From assembly GCA_001898385.1 (NCBI GenBank), contig MKTT01000068.1, forward strand, positions 47,348 through 111,347: a DNA stretch of 64,000 nt, given 5' to 3'. Shown in pieces: positions 1 to 9,766 of this stretch. Position 1 is the first letter of the stretch; the number at the start of each line of letters is the position of its first letter. This stretch comes from Planctomycetales bacterium 71-10 (GTDB taxonomy: Bacteria > Planctomycetota > Planctomycetia > Isosphaerales > Isosphaeraceae). The notes beneath the pieces were generated by a model. The model saw only the letters and a list, made by a program, of their open reading frames with translations, searched no databases and was not told the origin of the DNA. Position numbers and translations under genes: made by a program.

Positions 1-23
1 CCGGACGAGGGGATGGCGCGGGG

Positions 24-734
24 TCATGACGTCGGGCCCGACCCCGAGGCCCGGCCGAAGAGGCCGTCCAGGCCCGGGACGACCACGACGTTGCCCGACT
101 TGGAGGCGAGCTGGGCCAGCGTCTCCAACTCCTGGAGGCGCAGGAGGAGCGGGTTCTCCTGCACGAGCTTCGCCGTGTTGGCCCGCGCCCGCGCCGCCGC
201 GACCTCGTGGCGGGCGGCGGCCAGGCTGGCGCGGCCCTTCAGGTCGGCCTCGACTTCCTGGAGGAAGACCGCGCGGACCGTGCCGGGCAGGATCATATCC
301 TTCACGCCGACCCGCGACAACTCGACCCCGTAGGCGAGGGCCCGCGGGGCGACGTCTTCGCGCAGGCCCGTCGAGAGCGCGTCGCGTTCCTTGAGCAGGT
401 CCTCCAGCGTCCGGCCGGTGACGGCCTCGCGGAGGGTGAGTTGCAGATCCTGATAGAGCTGGGAGCGGTAGTCGCCGACCTGATGCCGGGCGGCCACCGG
501 GTCGACGACGCGGAACTGGGCGATGAGGGTCACGCGCACGCCGATCTTGTCGGCGCTCAGGATCTCCTGGCCCTCGACCGTCTGGCTGACCTCGCGGACG
601 TCCACGAGGTCGACCTTCCGGTCCTGCCATCGCCAGTATCGATATCGGCCGGGCGGAAGCAGGCCCGCGAACCGGCCGTTTTGATAGAGCAGCCCGCGCT
701 CGTACTCGCGGACGATCACCTTGTTGCGGAACAC
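24..734 (-). CDS. SPFH/stomatin-like (slipin family) protein
   Basis: A 236-residue protein that reads as an SPFH (stomatin/prohibitin/flotillin) domain over about residues 5-180, followed by an Ala/Arg-rich helical stretch typical of the family's coiled coil. Family members assemble on membranes as oligomeric scaffolds and often influence membrane proteases. There is no obvious N-terminal transmembrane helix: it begins MFRNKVIVREYERGLLYQ, so membrane attachment would be peripheral or through a partner. The start is GTG at 734, preceded by GAGGAGG about 7 nt upstream, a strong ribosome-binding site. The stop lies near the left edge, so an operon partner further left cannot be excluded. The domain call is good; the physiological role is unknown. 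Confidence 0.85.
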   Translation of the reverse strand: MFRNKVIVREYERGLLYQNGRFAGLLPPGRYRYWRWQDRKVDLVDVREVSQTVEGQEILSADKIGVRVTLIAQFRVVDPVAARHQVGDYRSQLYQDLQLTLREAVTGRTLEDLLKERDALSTGLREDVAPRALAYGVELSRVGVKDMILPGTVRAVFLQEVEADLKGRASLAAARHEVAAARARANTAKLVQENPLLLRLQELETLAQLASKSGNVVVVPGLDGLFGRASGSGPTS

Positions 735-988
735 CTGGGGCGCCTCCTCTTCGGAGGGGATGGATCCGTCGACGATCGGAAGAACGGATGATGGCGAGTC
801 GGAGGGCTGGCGCCGGACGGATCGGCGACCGCGGGACGATCATTGACGCCGACCGGCCGTGGGCCGAAGCCCCCGACGCGGGCCGGCGGGTATCCTGACC
901 GTCGCAGGGCGATCGCGGACCGCGGTCTCCCGCGGCCGGCTGCGAGGCGATCGCCCGAGGGCGTCGGCCCCGCATTCGCCCCCCGACG

Positions 989-1018
989 TTAGTCCGCGCC
1001 GCTCGCGGCGCGGACTAA
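989..1018. repeat. Perfect 14-bp inverted repeat (hairpin)
   Basis: The arms TTAGTCCGCGCCGC (989-1002) and GCGGCGCGGACTAA (1005-1018) are exact reverse complements around a 2-base centre. It could act as an intrinsic terminator or as a dispersed palindromic repeat. No T-rich tract follows on either strand, which weakens a classical terminator reading. Confidence 0.7.
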
Positions 1019-1120
1019 AACGTGGCCCCGACCGCGGTACGCTCGTCCTTACGGGGGAGCGCCGCCTGGGCGTAGGCGGGTTCGATTGTACAGGGGGCCG
1101 AGGCGGTTGCAAGGCCCAGG

Positions 1121-1410
1121 GCCGGCGAGGGTGTGCCTTTGGAACTTGGGGGGGCGGCGTTCGACGTCTTCCCCCCTCGCGGGGGAAGACAGACCGCGAA
1201 GCGGTCCGATGAGGGGGACGCGAAGCACCGGCGCCGTTGGGCGTCGAAGGCCCGCCCGACCGGGCCGTCGCAAATCCCGACGGCCGTCTGGCGCGTCGTC
1301 CCCCTCGTCCGGCCCTCCGGGCCACCTTCCCCCGCGAGGGGGGAAGGCCGTTACGATGGTTCCCGCGACCCCGTCGCGATCCGCCAAATTCCCAAGGCAC
1401 ACCCGCCGGC
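1121..1410 (+). repeat. Hairpin-ended dispersed repeat element, copy A, inside an outer inverted repeat
   Basis: The core at 1163-1351 begins and ends with small palindromes built on CTTCCCCC..GGGGGAAG and is matched in reverse orientation at 32636-32813. About 69 bases at the left end and 45 at the right are nearly identical between copies, while the middle has diverged. Copy A is also flanked by an imperfect 27-29 bp outer inverted repeat: 1121-1149 (GCCGGCGAGGGTGTGCCTTT..) and 1384-1410 (complement of GCCGGCGGGTGTGCCTTG..). The outer pair is not present around copy B. The layout recalls REPIN or MITE-like non-coding mobile sequences; no transposase is encoded. Confidence 0.75.
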
Positions 1411-1420
1411 GGTCGGGAAC

Positions 1421-2935
1421 TCAGGGGACGCGCACGACCCGGACGACGACGTCGTGCCGGAACGGCGGCAGGGCGATGGTGGTCTTCCGGCCCCCTTCCA
1501 CCGGGATCGCCGGGGAGGATGCGCCCGTCGTCGGCGAGTAGAGCGAGAGGCCGTACGACCCGTCCGGCAGGGTGAAGCTGATGGGGCCGCCGACCGGCTC
1601 GCCCGCGCCCGGCTCGGCGACTTCCCGCGCGTCGGCCAGGTAGGCCGCGTAGTCCCGGCCCTCGACGGCGAGGGTCGAGACGACGAGGTGGTCGGGCTTC
1701 TCCTCGATCCAGCCGGGGGCGGGGGCGGCGTGGATGAAGTCGAAGCCGTGGATGAAGTCCGAGAGGTTCCCCATCCAGGCGCGGATCTTCGGACCCGAGC
1801 CCGCGACGCCCGTCTCGGCCCCGATCTGGATCGAGAAGTCGATGAAGTCGTAATGGCAGCCGGTCATGACGCTCGTCCAGGCGCGCTTGCGGTGGATGGT
1901 CCAGCCGACGTCGTCGCGGTACATGCTGGCGCAGTTGTCCTCGTCCATCACGCAGGGCTTCAGGCCGATCGCGTGGACGGCCTGGCCGAAGTCGCGCATC
2001 TCGGCGAGCTTCAGCTCCTTCGACATGAAGTTCCCCATCTGGAAGACCCGGCCGCCGAGGTGGGTGTCGGGGAGGGGGTGGACGTTCACGGCGTCGTACG
2101 TCGGGTCGGGGAACGAGGCGTCGAGCGGGATGGTGACGCTCGGGACGTAGCTGAACGCCTGGGCCCCGACGACCAGGTGGCGGCGGCCGAGGGACTTCAA
2201 CTCGTCGCGGACCGTGCGCCCGACCTCCGCCTGCCAGGCGTCGACCTCCGCCTGCGTCGCGTGGCCGGGGACGGCCCCGCCGGGCTCGTTGCAGATCTCG
2301 TAATAGACGTTGTCGAAGGCCGACGTCTCCTGCACGACCTTGCGGGCGTAGGCGAGCTGCCGCTCGACCAACTCCTTGTCGCGCAGGGTGTTGTACTCGG
2401 GCCATTCGACCTTGCCGACGCCCTGGAGGTTGTTCTGGGCGCGGAGCGGATTGAGCATCCAGACGGAGTCGGTGTAGGTGTTGCTGAAGATGGTCAGCTC
2501 GACGACGATCCCCAGCTCGGAGGCCCGCGAGAGGAAGCGGTGGAGGCGGTCGAAGTACTCGGGGTTCCAGCGGTCGAGGTCGTAGCGGGGCTCGCCGTCG
2601 AGCGCCCCGCCGGGGCCGGTGCGGGGCCAGGGGGCGACGAACTCGGGCGACTCCGGCTTGATCGGCGAACTCGGGTTGCGCGCGCCCTGCTGCTCGCGGA
2701 ACAGGAGGAACGTCCGCGTCACGGTCTGCTTGCGCTCGGCGGCGTCGCGGAGGTAGCGATCGAAGTCGAAGAGCCGATTCACGACGGCGCCGTAGTGCTC
2801 CGACCCGGCCACGAGGACCAGCGGCTTGCCCCGGAAGAGGAAGTAGCGGGGATTCTCCGGGTGGACCGAGATCGGGGCGACGTCGGCCGCCTGGGCGCAC
2901 ACGGCGAGGACGAGCGTGGGGAGGCACGCGAGCAT
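1421..2935 (-). CDS. Secreted cellulase-superfamily (GH5-like) glycoside hydrolase, putative
   Basis: A 504-residue protein. The N-terminus MLACLPTLVLAVCAQAAD is a signal peptide. The rest reads as a (beta/alpha)8 glycosidase of clan GH-A: a stretch RWNPEYFDRLHRFLSRASELG (about 122-142), typical of GH5-like barrels, then YYEICNEPGG with the acid/base Glu near residue 217. The second catalytic Glu cannot be placed by eye. A C-terminal beta-rich segment with SFTLPDGSYGLSLYSP follows. The likely role is hydrolysis of a polysaccharide or glycoconjugate outside the cytoplasm; substrate is unknown. I chose the ATG at 2935 because it alone gives a signal peptide; longer frames upstream are the antisense of rlmN. 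Its stop is 10 bases right of repeat copy A. Confidence 0.75.
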   Translation of the reverse strand: MLACLPTLVLAVCAQAADVAPISVHPENPRYFLFRGKPLVLVAGSEHYGAVVNRLFDFDRYLRDAAERKQTVTRTFLLFREQQGARNPSSPIKPESPEFVAPWPRTGPGGALDGEPRYDLDRWNPEYFDRLHRFLSRASELGIVVELTIFSNTYTDSVWMLNPLRAQNNLQGVGKVEWPEYNTLRDKELVERQLAYARKVVQETSAFDNVYYEICNEPGGAVPGHATQAEVDAWQAEVGRTVRDELKSLGRRHLVVGAQAFSYVPSVTIPLDASFPDPTYDAVNVHPLPDTHLGGRVFQMGNFMSKELKLAEMRDFGQAVHAIGLKPCVMDEDNCASMYRDDVGWTIHRKRAWTSVMTGCHYDFIDFSIQIGAETGVAGSGPKIRAWMGNLSDFIHGFDFIHAAPAPGWIEEKPDHLVVSTLAVEGRDYAAYLADAREVAEPGAGEPVGGPISFTLPDGSYGLSLYSPTTGASSPAIPVEGGRKTTIALPPFRHDVVVRVVRVP

Positions 2936-2994
2936 GTCGAGGGTCCTGGGGTCGTCGGGCCGGTCGAGGGGACGCACCCGGCACGATACGACGT

Positions 2995-4032
2995 TCAGCC
3001 CGCGCCCGCCAGGGTGCCGCAGGCCGCCTGGATGTCCTTGCCGCCCGAGTAGCGGCGGACGATCGGCTGGCCGACGTGCCGCGTCAGGGCGTCGCGGAAA
3101 TCCTGCAACTCCTCGATGGAGGGGGGCCGATAGCGGCCGGTGGGGTCCGTGACCTCGATGAGGTCCACGCGGACCGGGGTGTCGCCGATCAACTCGCCCA
3201 GCGCGCGGGCGTCGTCCTCCCCCACGTTCACGCCGGAGATGCAGACGTAGGCCAGCGTGACGCGCGTCCGCCGGGCCAGGGCGTAGCGCCTGGCCGCGGC
3301 GACGACGTCGGCGACCGGCCAGCGCGCGGCGACGGGGACCAGCTCCTTGCGCTTGGCGTCGGTCGCGGCGCCCAGGCTGACGGCCAGGCGGTAGCGGTGC
3401 CCCTCGCGGGTGTAGCGATCGATCTCGGGGACCAGGCCGACCGTGCTGATGGTGATCGCCTTGGCGGCCACGGACCCGGCCGACGAGCAGCGCAGGAGGT
3501 CGGCCGCGGCCAGGACGTTGTCGTAGTTGAGGAACGGCTCGCCCATGCCCATGAAGACCGCGCCCGTCACGCGCCGGCCCTGGCCGTGGACGATCGCGCG
3601 GGCCTGGAGGAACTGGTCGACGATCTCCCAGGTGCGGAGGTTCCGCCGCGTCGTCATCCGCGCCGTGGCGCAGAAGGTGCAGCCCATCGCGCAGCCGACC
3701 TGCGACGACAGGCAGAGGCTCACCGCCCCTTCCTTGTGGAGCGGGATGAGGACGGTCTCCAGCGCCAGGCCCTCGGCCGTGCGGAACCGGAGCTTCTGGA
3801 AGCCGTCGACGGGCGAGGCGACGGAGCCGTCGGGCGTGAGGCGGGGCAGGGGGATGGGGCCGACGTCCCCGGCCAGTCGCCGGGGGATCTGCGACTCGGC
3901 CATCCATCGCGAGGGGTCCAGGACGCCCTCCTTGAAGACGGCCGACAACAGCCTGCGCGCGACCCCGGCGTCGCACCCGCGTTCCGCCGCCCAGGCTTCC
4001 AACTCGCCCGGCCGGGCGTCCCTCGGGTCCAT
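2995..4032 (-). CDS. rlmN: Dual-specificity 23S rRNA/tRNA adenine-C2 methyltransferase RlmN (radical SAM)
   Basis: A 345-residue RlmN/Cfr-family enzyme, which methylates C2 of A2503 in 23S rRNA and, in some bacteria, A37 of certain tRNAs. The radical-SAM cluster motif CxxxCxxC is present as GCAMGCTFCATA (Cys 114, 118, 121), followed by the SAM-binding GMGEPFLNYDNV. The C-terminal SGGKDIQAACGTLAG contains the methyl-accepting Cys (about 338) that defines the family. ATG start at 4032; length is slightly below the usual 350-400. It precedes the hydrolase gene on the same strand with a 59-base gap, but the functions are unrelated. I favour RlmN over the resistance enzyme Cfr because of the housekeeping context. 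Confidence 0.92.
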   Translation of the reverse strand: MDPRDARPGELEAWAAERGCDAGVARRLLSAVFKEGVLDPSRWMAESQIPRRLAGDVGPIPLPRLTPDGSVASPVDGFQKLRFRTAEGLALETVLIPLHKEGAVSLCLSSQVGCAMGCTFCATARMTTRRNLRTWEIVDQFLQARAIVHGQGRRVTGAVFMGMGEPFLNYDNVLAAADLLRCSSAGSVAAKAITISTVGLVPEIDRYTREGHRYRLAVSLGAATDAKRKELVPVAARWPVADVVAAARRYALARRTRVTLAYVCISGVNVGEDDARALGELIGDTPVRVDLIEVTDPTGRYRPPSIEELQDFRDALTRHVGQPIVRRYSGGKDIQAACGTLAGAG

Positions 4033-4463
4033 ATCGACGTCGTCCCTCGCGGTTCGGTGACCTAGCTTGCGGGTGGCGACTTCAGGATACCCAAGTCCCG
4101 GGCGTCCCGCGAAGCTCGGTCGGGGCGCTTGCCCTCGGCGTCGGGCCCGGCAATATTCGGCGGCGAGGGGCGAAGAGACGGGGAGCGGGCGACGGGGCGG
4201 CGTCGCCGATTTCGATCGGGATGAAGAATCTCGGATTTCCTGAACAAACCTTTGGCGAGGACGCTTCGTAGGAACCCCAGCAACGCGAGAGATCGTGCCG
4301 ACGGGCCGGGCGTGTTCCCAAGGGCTTGCCGGATCGAACGTTGAGGCGTCCCCCGGCGGTGTCGGCGGGCGTCGAGTCGGGACGCCGGGGCCGTGGGGCG
4401 CCCGGGTCGGAGAGGATCGAGGAGCCCGGGGTCCATCCGGGCCATCGAGAGGAGATGTTGAGG
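4033..4463. other. Divergent intergenic region between rlmN and htrA
   Basis: About 430 bases with no supported gene; both flanking genes are transcribed outward, so promoters for each must lie here. A moderately AT-richer patch (about 4195-4260, containing CCGATTTCGATCGGGATGAAG) resembles a stretch near 25375-25420, a possible short dispersed intergenic motif. No operator or riboswitch recognised. Confidence 0.5.
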
Positions 4464-6038
<1,575 letters not shown>

Positions 6039-6086
6039 CCCGGCGCCGGCCGCCCCCCGCGGGGCGGCCGGCCCTCGAAAACGAAG

Positions 6087-6120
6087 AAAGGGCGTCCGGG
6101 CGCGAGCCCGGACGCCCTTT
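6087..6120 (+). terminator. Rho-independent terminator after htrA
   Basis: A 15-bp perfect stem AAAGGGCGTCCGGGC / GCCCGGACGCCCTTT around the loop GCGA, 49 bases after the htrA stop. It ends in TTT followed by CTGCATCTAT, a short pyrimidine-rich tail. The A-run on the left arm also makes it usable on the opposite strand. Confidence 0.85.
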
Positions 6121-6357
6121 CTGCATCTATAGATATCCAGAGTGACCTGGGCTCGCGGGGTCAATCGGGTGGTGCTCGCGACGATGTCGGCGGGTCGCCT
6201 GGTGGTAGGACGAGTTATCGACCCGCCGCCCGGCCGCATTCACTCAAACCTCGCGACGCGGGCGGATTCAAGCCGGCGGCGCGGATCGCCGAAAGACGTC
6301 CGGTCGCGCGGGCCCGGTGGGCCGTCCGGGTTCGGCCGACGGAACCCGGAAAAGGGC

Positions 6358-6387
6358 CTGACGGAATCCTCGGGACTGAAGTATTGT
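6358..6387 (+). promoter_or_regulatory. Candidate sigma-70 promoter for the aminotransferase gene
   Basis: CTGACG (6358-6363), an 18-base spacer and TATTGT (6382-6387), about 130 bases upstream of the aminotransferase start. It matches the -35/-10 pattern reasonably but was found by eye; the start site is unknown. Confidence 0.4.
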
Positions 6388-6443
6388 AGAGGCTGGGCCG
6401 GGCTCGCGCGTCGCGCCGGCCGGACGGCCGATGAAACGCCAGG

Positions 6444-6481
6444 GAGAGCCCGCCGGGGGGTCCGATGGACGGCGGGCTCTC
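6444..6481 (+). promoter_or_regulatory. Leader hairpin upstream of the aminotransferase
   Basis: Perfect 11-bp arms GAGAGCCCGCC (6444-6454) and GGCGGGCTCTC (6471-6481) enclose a 16-base loop, ending 36 bases before the ATG. It falls between the candidate promoter and the ribosome-binding site, so it would be in the 5' leader. It may be an attenuator or a stability element; no known riboswitch class was recognised. Confidence 0.5.
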
Positions 6482-6517
6482 GCCATTCCCTCCCGCGGGC
6501 CGAGGACGAAGGTCGCG

Positions 6518-7768
6518 ATGAACGATCCGAAAACCAACCCCGGATCCGAAGAGCACGAGTCGACCGAGCGGTACGACATCGAGGTGGCCCCCCGGGTGCG
6601 CAACCTCCCGCCGTACCTGTTCGGCAAGATCAACGAGCTGAAGTACCGCAAGCGCACGGCCGGGGTCGACGTCATCGACCTCGGCATGGGCAACCCCACC
6701 GATCCGCCCCAGGACTGGGTGATCGACAAGCTCTGCGAGGCCGCCCGCGACGAGCGGAACCACCGCTACAGCGTCGCCAACGGCGTGTACAACCTCCGCC
6801 GCGAGGTCGCGGCCAAGTACGAGAACCGGTTCGGCGTGAAGCTCGACCCGGACCACGAGGTGGTCGCCACGATCGGCTCCAAGGAGGGGTTCAGCCACAT
6901 GTGCCTGGCCCTGCTGGGCCCGGGCGACACGGCGCTCGTCCCCGCGCCGAGCTTCCCCATCCACATCCACGCCATCGCCCTGGCCTCGGCCAACGTCATC
7001 TCGCTGGACGTCCGCGACGAGCCGGCCTTCCTCGCGAACATCGCCCGGGTCTGCGAGAGCCTCCACCCCCGGCCCAAGATCCTGGTCCTGAACTACCCCC
7101 ACAACCCGACGGCCACGGTCGTCGAGCCGGCGTTCTTCGAGGAGATCGTCGCCCTGGCGAAGAAGTACCGCTTCTTCGTCATCCACGACTTCGCCTACGG
7201 CGACATCGGCTTCGACGGCTACCAGCCGCCGAGCTTCCTGTCGGTGAAGGGGGCGACCAAGGTGGGCTGCGAGTTCACCACGATGTCCAAGGGCTACAAC
7301 ATGGCCGGCTGGCGCGTCGGCTTCGCGGCCGGCAATCGCGACATGCTCGGCGCCCTGAAGGCGATCAAGGGGTACTACGACTACGGCCTGTTCCAGGCCG
7401 TCCAGGTCGCCGCGATCGTGGCCCTCCGCCACGGCGAGGAGGGCCGGGCCGCCCAGGTCGCCGAGTACCAGGATCGTCGCGACGTCATGGTCCGCGGCCT
7501 CCGCCGGCTGGGCTGGGACGTCGAGCCCCCCCGCGCCGGGATGTTCGTCTGGGCGAACATGCCCGAGCCCTGGCGCAGCCAGATGGGCTCGATCGACTTC
7601 GCCATGAAGCTGCTGGAGGAAGCCAACGTCGCGGTCAGCCCCGGCCGCGGCTTCGGCGAGCCCGGCGAGGGCTCGCTCCGGCTGGCCCTCGTCGAGAACG
7701 CCCACCGCCTCCGCCAGGCCATCCGCCAGATCGGCCGCTGCCTCCGCCCCGAGCCCGCCGCCCGCTGA
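6518..7768 (+). CDS. alaC: PLP-dependent class I/II aminotransferase, AlaC (glutamate-pyruvate) type
   Basis: A 416-residue fold-type I aminotransferase that resembles E. coli AlaC along its length: [13 protein letters not shown] at the N-terminus, [30 protein letters not shown], and the PLP lysine in [15 protein letters not shown] (Lys258). AlaC interconverts pyruvate/glutamate and alanine/2-oxoglutarate; close relatives include LL-diaminopimelate aminotransferases, so substrate is inferred. The ATG at 6518 follows GAGGACGAAGG; a longer frame from 6431 would run through the leader hairpin and is disfavoured. It faces the PIN/TRAM gene across a shared hairpin terminator. Confidence 0.85.
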   Translation: MNDPKTNPGSEEHESTERYDIEVAPRVRNLPPYLFGKINELKYRKRTAGVDVIDLGMGNPTDPPQDWVIDKLCEAARDERNHRYSVANGVYNLRREVAAKYENRFGVKLDPDHEVVATIGSKEGFSHMCLALLGPGDTALVPAPSFPIHIHAIALASANVISLDVRDEPAFLANIARVCESLHPRPKILVLNYPHNPTATVVEPAFFEEIVALAKKYRFFVIHDFAYGDIGFDGYQPPSFLSVKGATKVGCEFTTMSKGYNMAGWRVGFAAGNRDMLGALKAIKGYYDYGLFQAVQVAAIVALRHGEEGRAAQVAEYQDRRDVMVRGLRRLGWDVEPPRAGMFVWANMPEPWRSQMGSIDFAMKLLEEANVAVSPGRGFGEPGEGSLRLALVENAHRLRQAIRQIGRCLRPEPAAR

Positions 7769-7795
7769 TCGTCGGCCACGTCCCCGGAACGACGC

Positions 7796-7832
7796 GAGGC
7801 CGGGCCCCTCCAGCACGGAGGGGCCCGGCCTC
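7796..7832. terminator. Bidirectional hairpin terminator between convergent genes
   Basis: A 16-bp perfect stem GAGGCCGGGCCCCTCC (7796-7811) and GGAGGGGCCCGGCCTC (7817-7832) around AGCAC, between the convergent aminotransferase and PIN/TRAM genes. There is no T-tract, which is common for terminators in this window. Confidence 0.75.
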
Positions 7833-7869
7833 GTCGCGTGCGCGGGCCGTCTCGACCGGGCGGCCGGCG

Positions 7870-8961
7870 TCAGGCGTCGCGGTGGCCGCGGCCCTGGGGA
7901 GGTTCGTGCTGGGCCTGCTGGTTCGGCATCGGGCCCTTCGGCGGCGGCGGGGATTCGAGGCGGCCGAAGATCATGCGGCCGGCGCTGGTCTGGAGCACGC
8001 TGGTCACGGTCAGGCGGACGACTTCCGAAAGGTGGTGAGCCCCCTGCTCGGCGACGACCATGGTGCCGTCGTCGAGGTAGCCGACGCCCTGGCCGGCCTC
8101 CTCGCCGCGCTTGATGAGCTTGACGTTGAGGGTCTCGCCCGGGAGGACGATCGGCTTCATCGCGTTGGCCAGGTCGTTGAGGTTGATGACCTCCACCCCC
8201 TGGAGCCGGGCGATCTTGTTCAGGTTGTAGTCGTTGGTGACGACCTTCCCCCCCAGGTGCTTCGCCAGGATGACCAGGCGCTGGTCGACCTCGCGGACGC
8301 CGGCCATCTCGGGGATCTCGGAGTCGTCGATGCGGACCTCGACGCCCGGCGACTTCTGGAGCCGGTTGAGGATGTCGAGCCCGCGGCGACCCCGGTTGCG
8401 CCGGAGCTTGTCCGAGCTGTCGGCGATCCCCTGCAACTCCTGGAGGACGAAGCGGGGGACCACCATCGGCTGGTCGATCACCTTCGTCTCGGCGACGTCG
8501 GCGATCCGGCCGTCGATCACGACGGAGGTGTCCAGGACCAGCGGCTTGGCCCCCTTCACCTCCTTGGAGAACTCGACGTACGGGATGATGAAGCGGAAGT
8601 CGTCCTTGGTCTGGAGCAGGGTCGAGATGCAGATGTAGGTGATGAAGAGCATCAGCACGCTGGCGATCGCCGAGTGCGTCTTGGGGTTGATGTAGAGCTG
8701 GAGCGCCGGCTGGACGGCGTCGTTGATCAGGTTGCTCAGGAAGATGCCGACGATGACCCCGAAGTAGATCGCCGAGATCGTCTGGATCCGCTTGCGCGGG
8801 GTCAGCAGGTCGCCCATCACGAAGGCGATCGCCGCCAGCATCAGGCCGATGAAGAAGACGTAGGGGCGGCCCAGGTCGTTCTCGCCGACGACCCGGGCGA
8901 TGCGGACGCCGAGCCCGGCGACTACGAGGATGAACGTGAGTCGGATCAGGACGAGCAGCAT
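7870..8961 (-). CDS. PIN/TRAM-domain integral membrane protein (YacL-like)
   Basis: A 363-residue protein with four predicted membrane segments in the first ~115 residues (for example VLIRLTFILVVAGLGV and ASVLMLFITYICISTLL). A PIN nuclease domain follows: acidic residues in LVLDTSVVIDGR (Asp144, Asp150) and VVTNDYNLNKIA. A TRAM RNA-binding domain lies at about 270-335, then a Pro/Gln-rich tail. PIN domains are metal-dependent RNases; membrane PIN-TRAM proteins are widespread but poorly characterised. The GNQGVGYLDDGTMVV-type segment (here GQGVGYLDDGTMVV) is characteristic of the TRAM part. It follows the HIT gene on the same strand by 95 bases, so the two may be co-transcribed. Confidence 0.9.
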   Translation of the reverse strand: MLLVLIRLTFILVVAGLGVRIARVVGENDLGRPYVFFIGLMLAAIAFVMGDLLTPRKRIQTISAIYFGVIVGIFLSNLINDAVQPALQLYINPKTHSAIASVLMLFITYICISTLLQTKDDFRFIIPYVEFSKEVKGAKPLVLDTSVVIDGRIADVAETKVIDQPMVVPRFVLQELQGIADSSDKLRRNRGRRGLDILNRLQKSPGVEVRIDDSEIPEMAGVREVDQRLVILAKHLGGKVVTNDYNLNKIARLQGVEVINLNDLANAMKPIVLPGETLNVKLIKRGEEAGQGVGYLDDGTMVVAEQGAHHLSEVVRLTVTSVLQTSAGRMIFGRLESPPPPKGPMPNQQAQHEPPQGRGHRDA

Positions 8962-9056
8962 ATGTGACGACCTCGGGGGTGGGATGAAGGCGGCAGGATG
9001 ATTCAGATGATGGGCCGAGGGCCGGCGTGATGCAATAGAAAGCCCGACGAATTCCT

Positions 9057-9575
9057 TCAGACCTGGACGCCCGCCGCGACGTCGGACTCGATCTCGCGGA
9101 CGAGCCGCTCGCGGAAGCGATCGAGACTCTCGGTGACGACCTTGGCCTCGGCGAGGACGGGCATGAAGTTGGCGTCGCCGTCCCAGCGGGGGACGACGTG
9201 CCAGTGGAGGTGCCCCGGCAGCCCCGCGCCGGCGGCCCGGCCCTGGTTGAGCCCGACATTATACCCTTGCGGCCGCATCATGCGGTCGAGGATCGCGGTC
9301 ATCCAGCGGATCGTCTCGATCGGCCCGACCAGTTCGTCGCCCCGGAAGTCCTGGAGCGTCCCCAGGTGGCGGATCGGGGCGACGAGGAGGTGGCCGTTGT
9401 TGTAGGGATATCGGTTCAGGACGACGACGGCGGAGCGACCTCGCCAGGCGATGAGGTTCCCGGCGTCGTCGCCCTCGGCCAGCGCGCGGCAGAGGAAGCA
9501 CGACGGGCCGGGGGCGTGGCCGACCTCGCCGGAGACGTATTGCGCGCGCCACGGCGCCCAGATTCGATCCAGCAC
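9057..9575 (-). CDS. HIT-family nucleotide hydrolase/phosphorylase (Ap4A-phosphorylase-like)
   Basis: A 172-residue protein of the histidine-triad superfamily. The HxHxH motif is seen in GHLHWHVVPR (His 122, 124, 126), preceded by GYNVGLNQG, which shapes the nucleotide pocket. CFLC near residue 26 gives two of the zinc ligands seen in this branch. Such enzymes act on Ap4A, ADP or nucleoside phosphoramidates. The start is GTG at 9575, giving the family-typical start DRIWAPWRAQYV and preceded by GGAG at 8 nt; an upstream GTG at 9611 would add 12 residues without a better site. Next on the strand is the PIN/TRAM gene. Confidence 0.88.
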   Translation of the reverse strand: MLDRIWAPWRAQYVSGEVGHAPGPSCFLCRALAEGDDAGNLIAWRGRSAVVVLNRYPYNNGHLLVAPIRHLGTLQDFRGDELVGPIETIRWMTAILDRMMRPQGYNVGLNQGRAAGAGLPGHLHWHVVPRWDGDANFMPVLAEAKVVTESLDRFRERLVREIESDVAAGVQV

Positions 9576-9766
9576 GATGGGGACTCCGGCCGGTCGACGT
9601 CCGCCACGCACGGGGGCGGGCCGCGGGGACTCGGGGTTCGATGTCGGGGGCGGGCGGACGGCCCGCGGCGCGGTCGCGTCGCTGTGGACGGATCCGAACC
9701 ATCCCGCATCGGATCATACCAGGCGCGGGGGGGGCGTGTCTCGCGAGGAACGGGGAGAATTCGCGG

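Larger units (their letters stand above)
735..1420. other. Intergenic region with palindromes and a hairpin-ended repeat, no gene seen
   Basis: This 686-base gap lies between the SPFH start and the 3' end of the hydrolase gene. It holds a perfect 14-bp inverted repeat (989-1018) and a composite repeat element (1121-1410). Open frames crossing it are GC-driven and show no recognisable protein. The SPFH promoter must lie at its left end, but no convincing -35/-10 pair stands out. Confidence 0.6.

Noticed and set aside
840..2984. 714-residue minus frame overlapping the hydrolase
   Set aside because: Off-frame Arg/Pro-rich shadow; the hydrolase frame has the signal peptide and NEP motif.
6215..9259. 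1014-residue minus frame across alaC, PIN/TRAM and HIT genes
   Set aside because: Overlaps three better-supported genes, one of them on the opposite strand; no family features.
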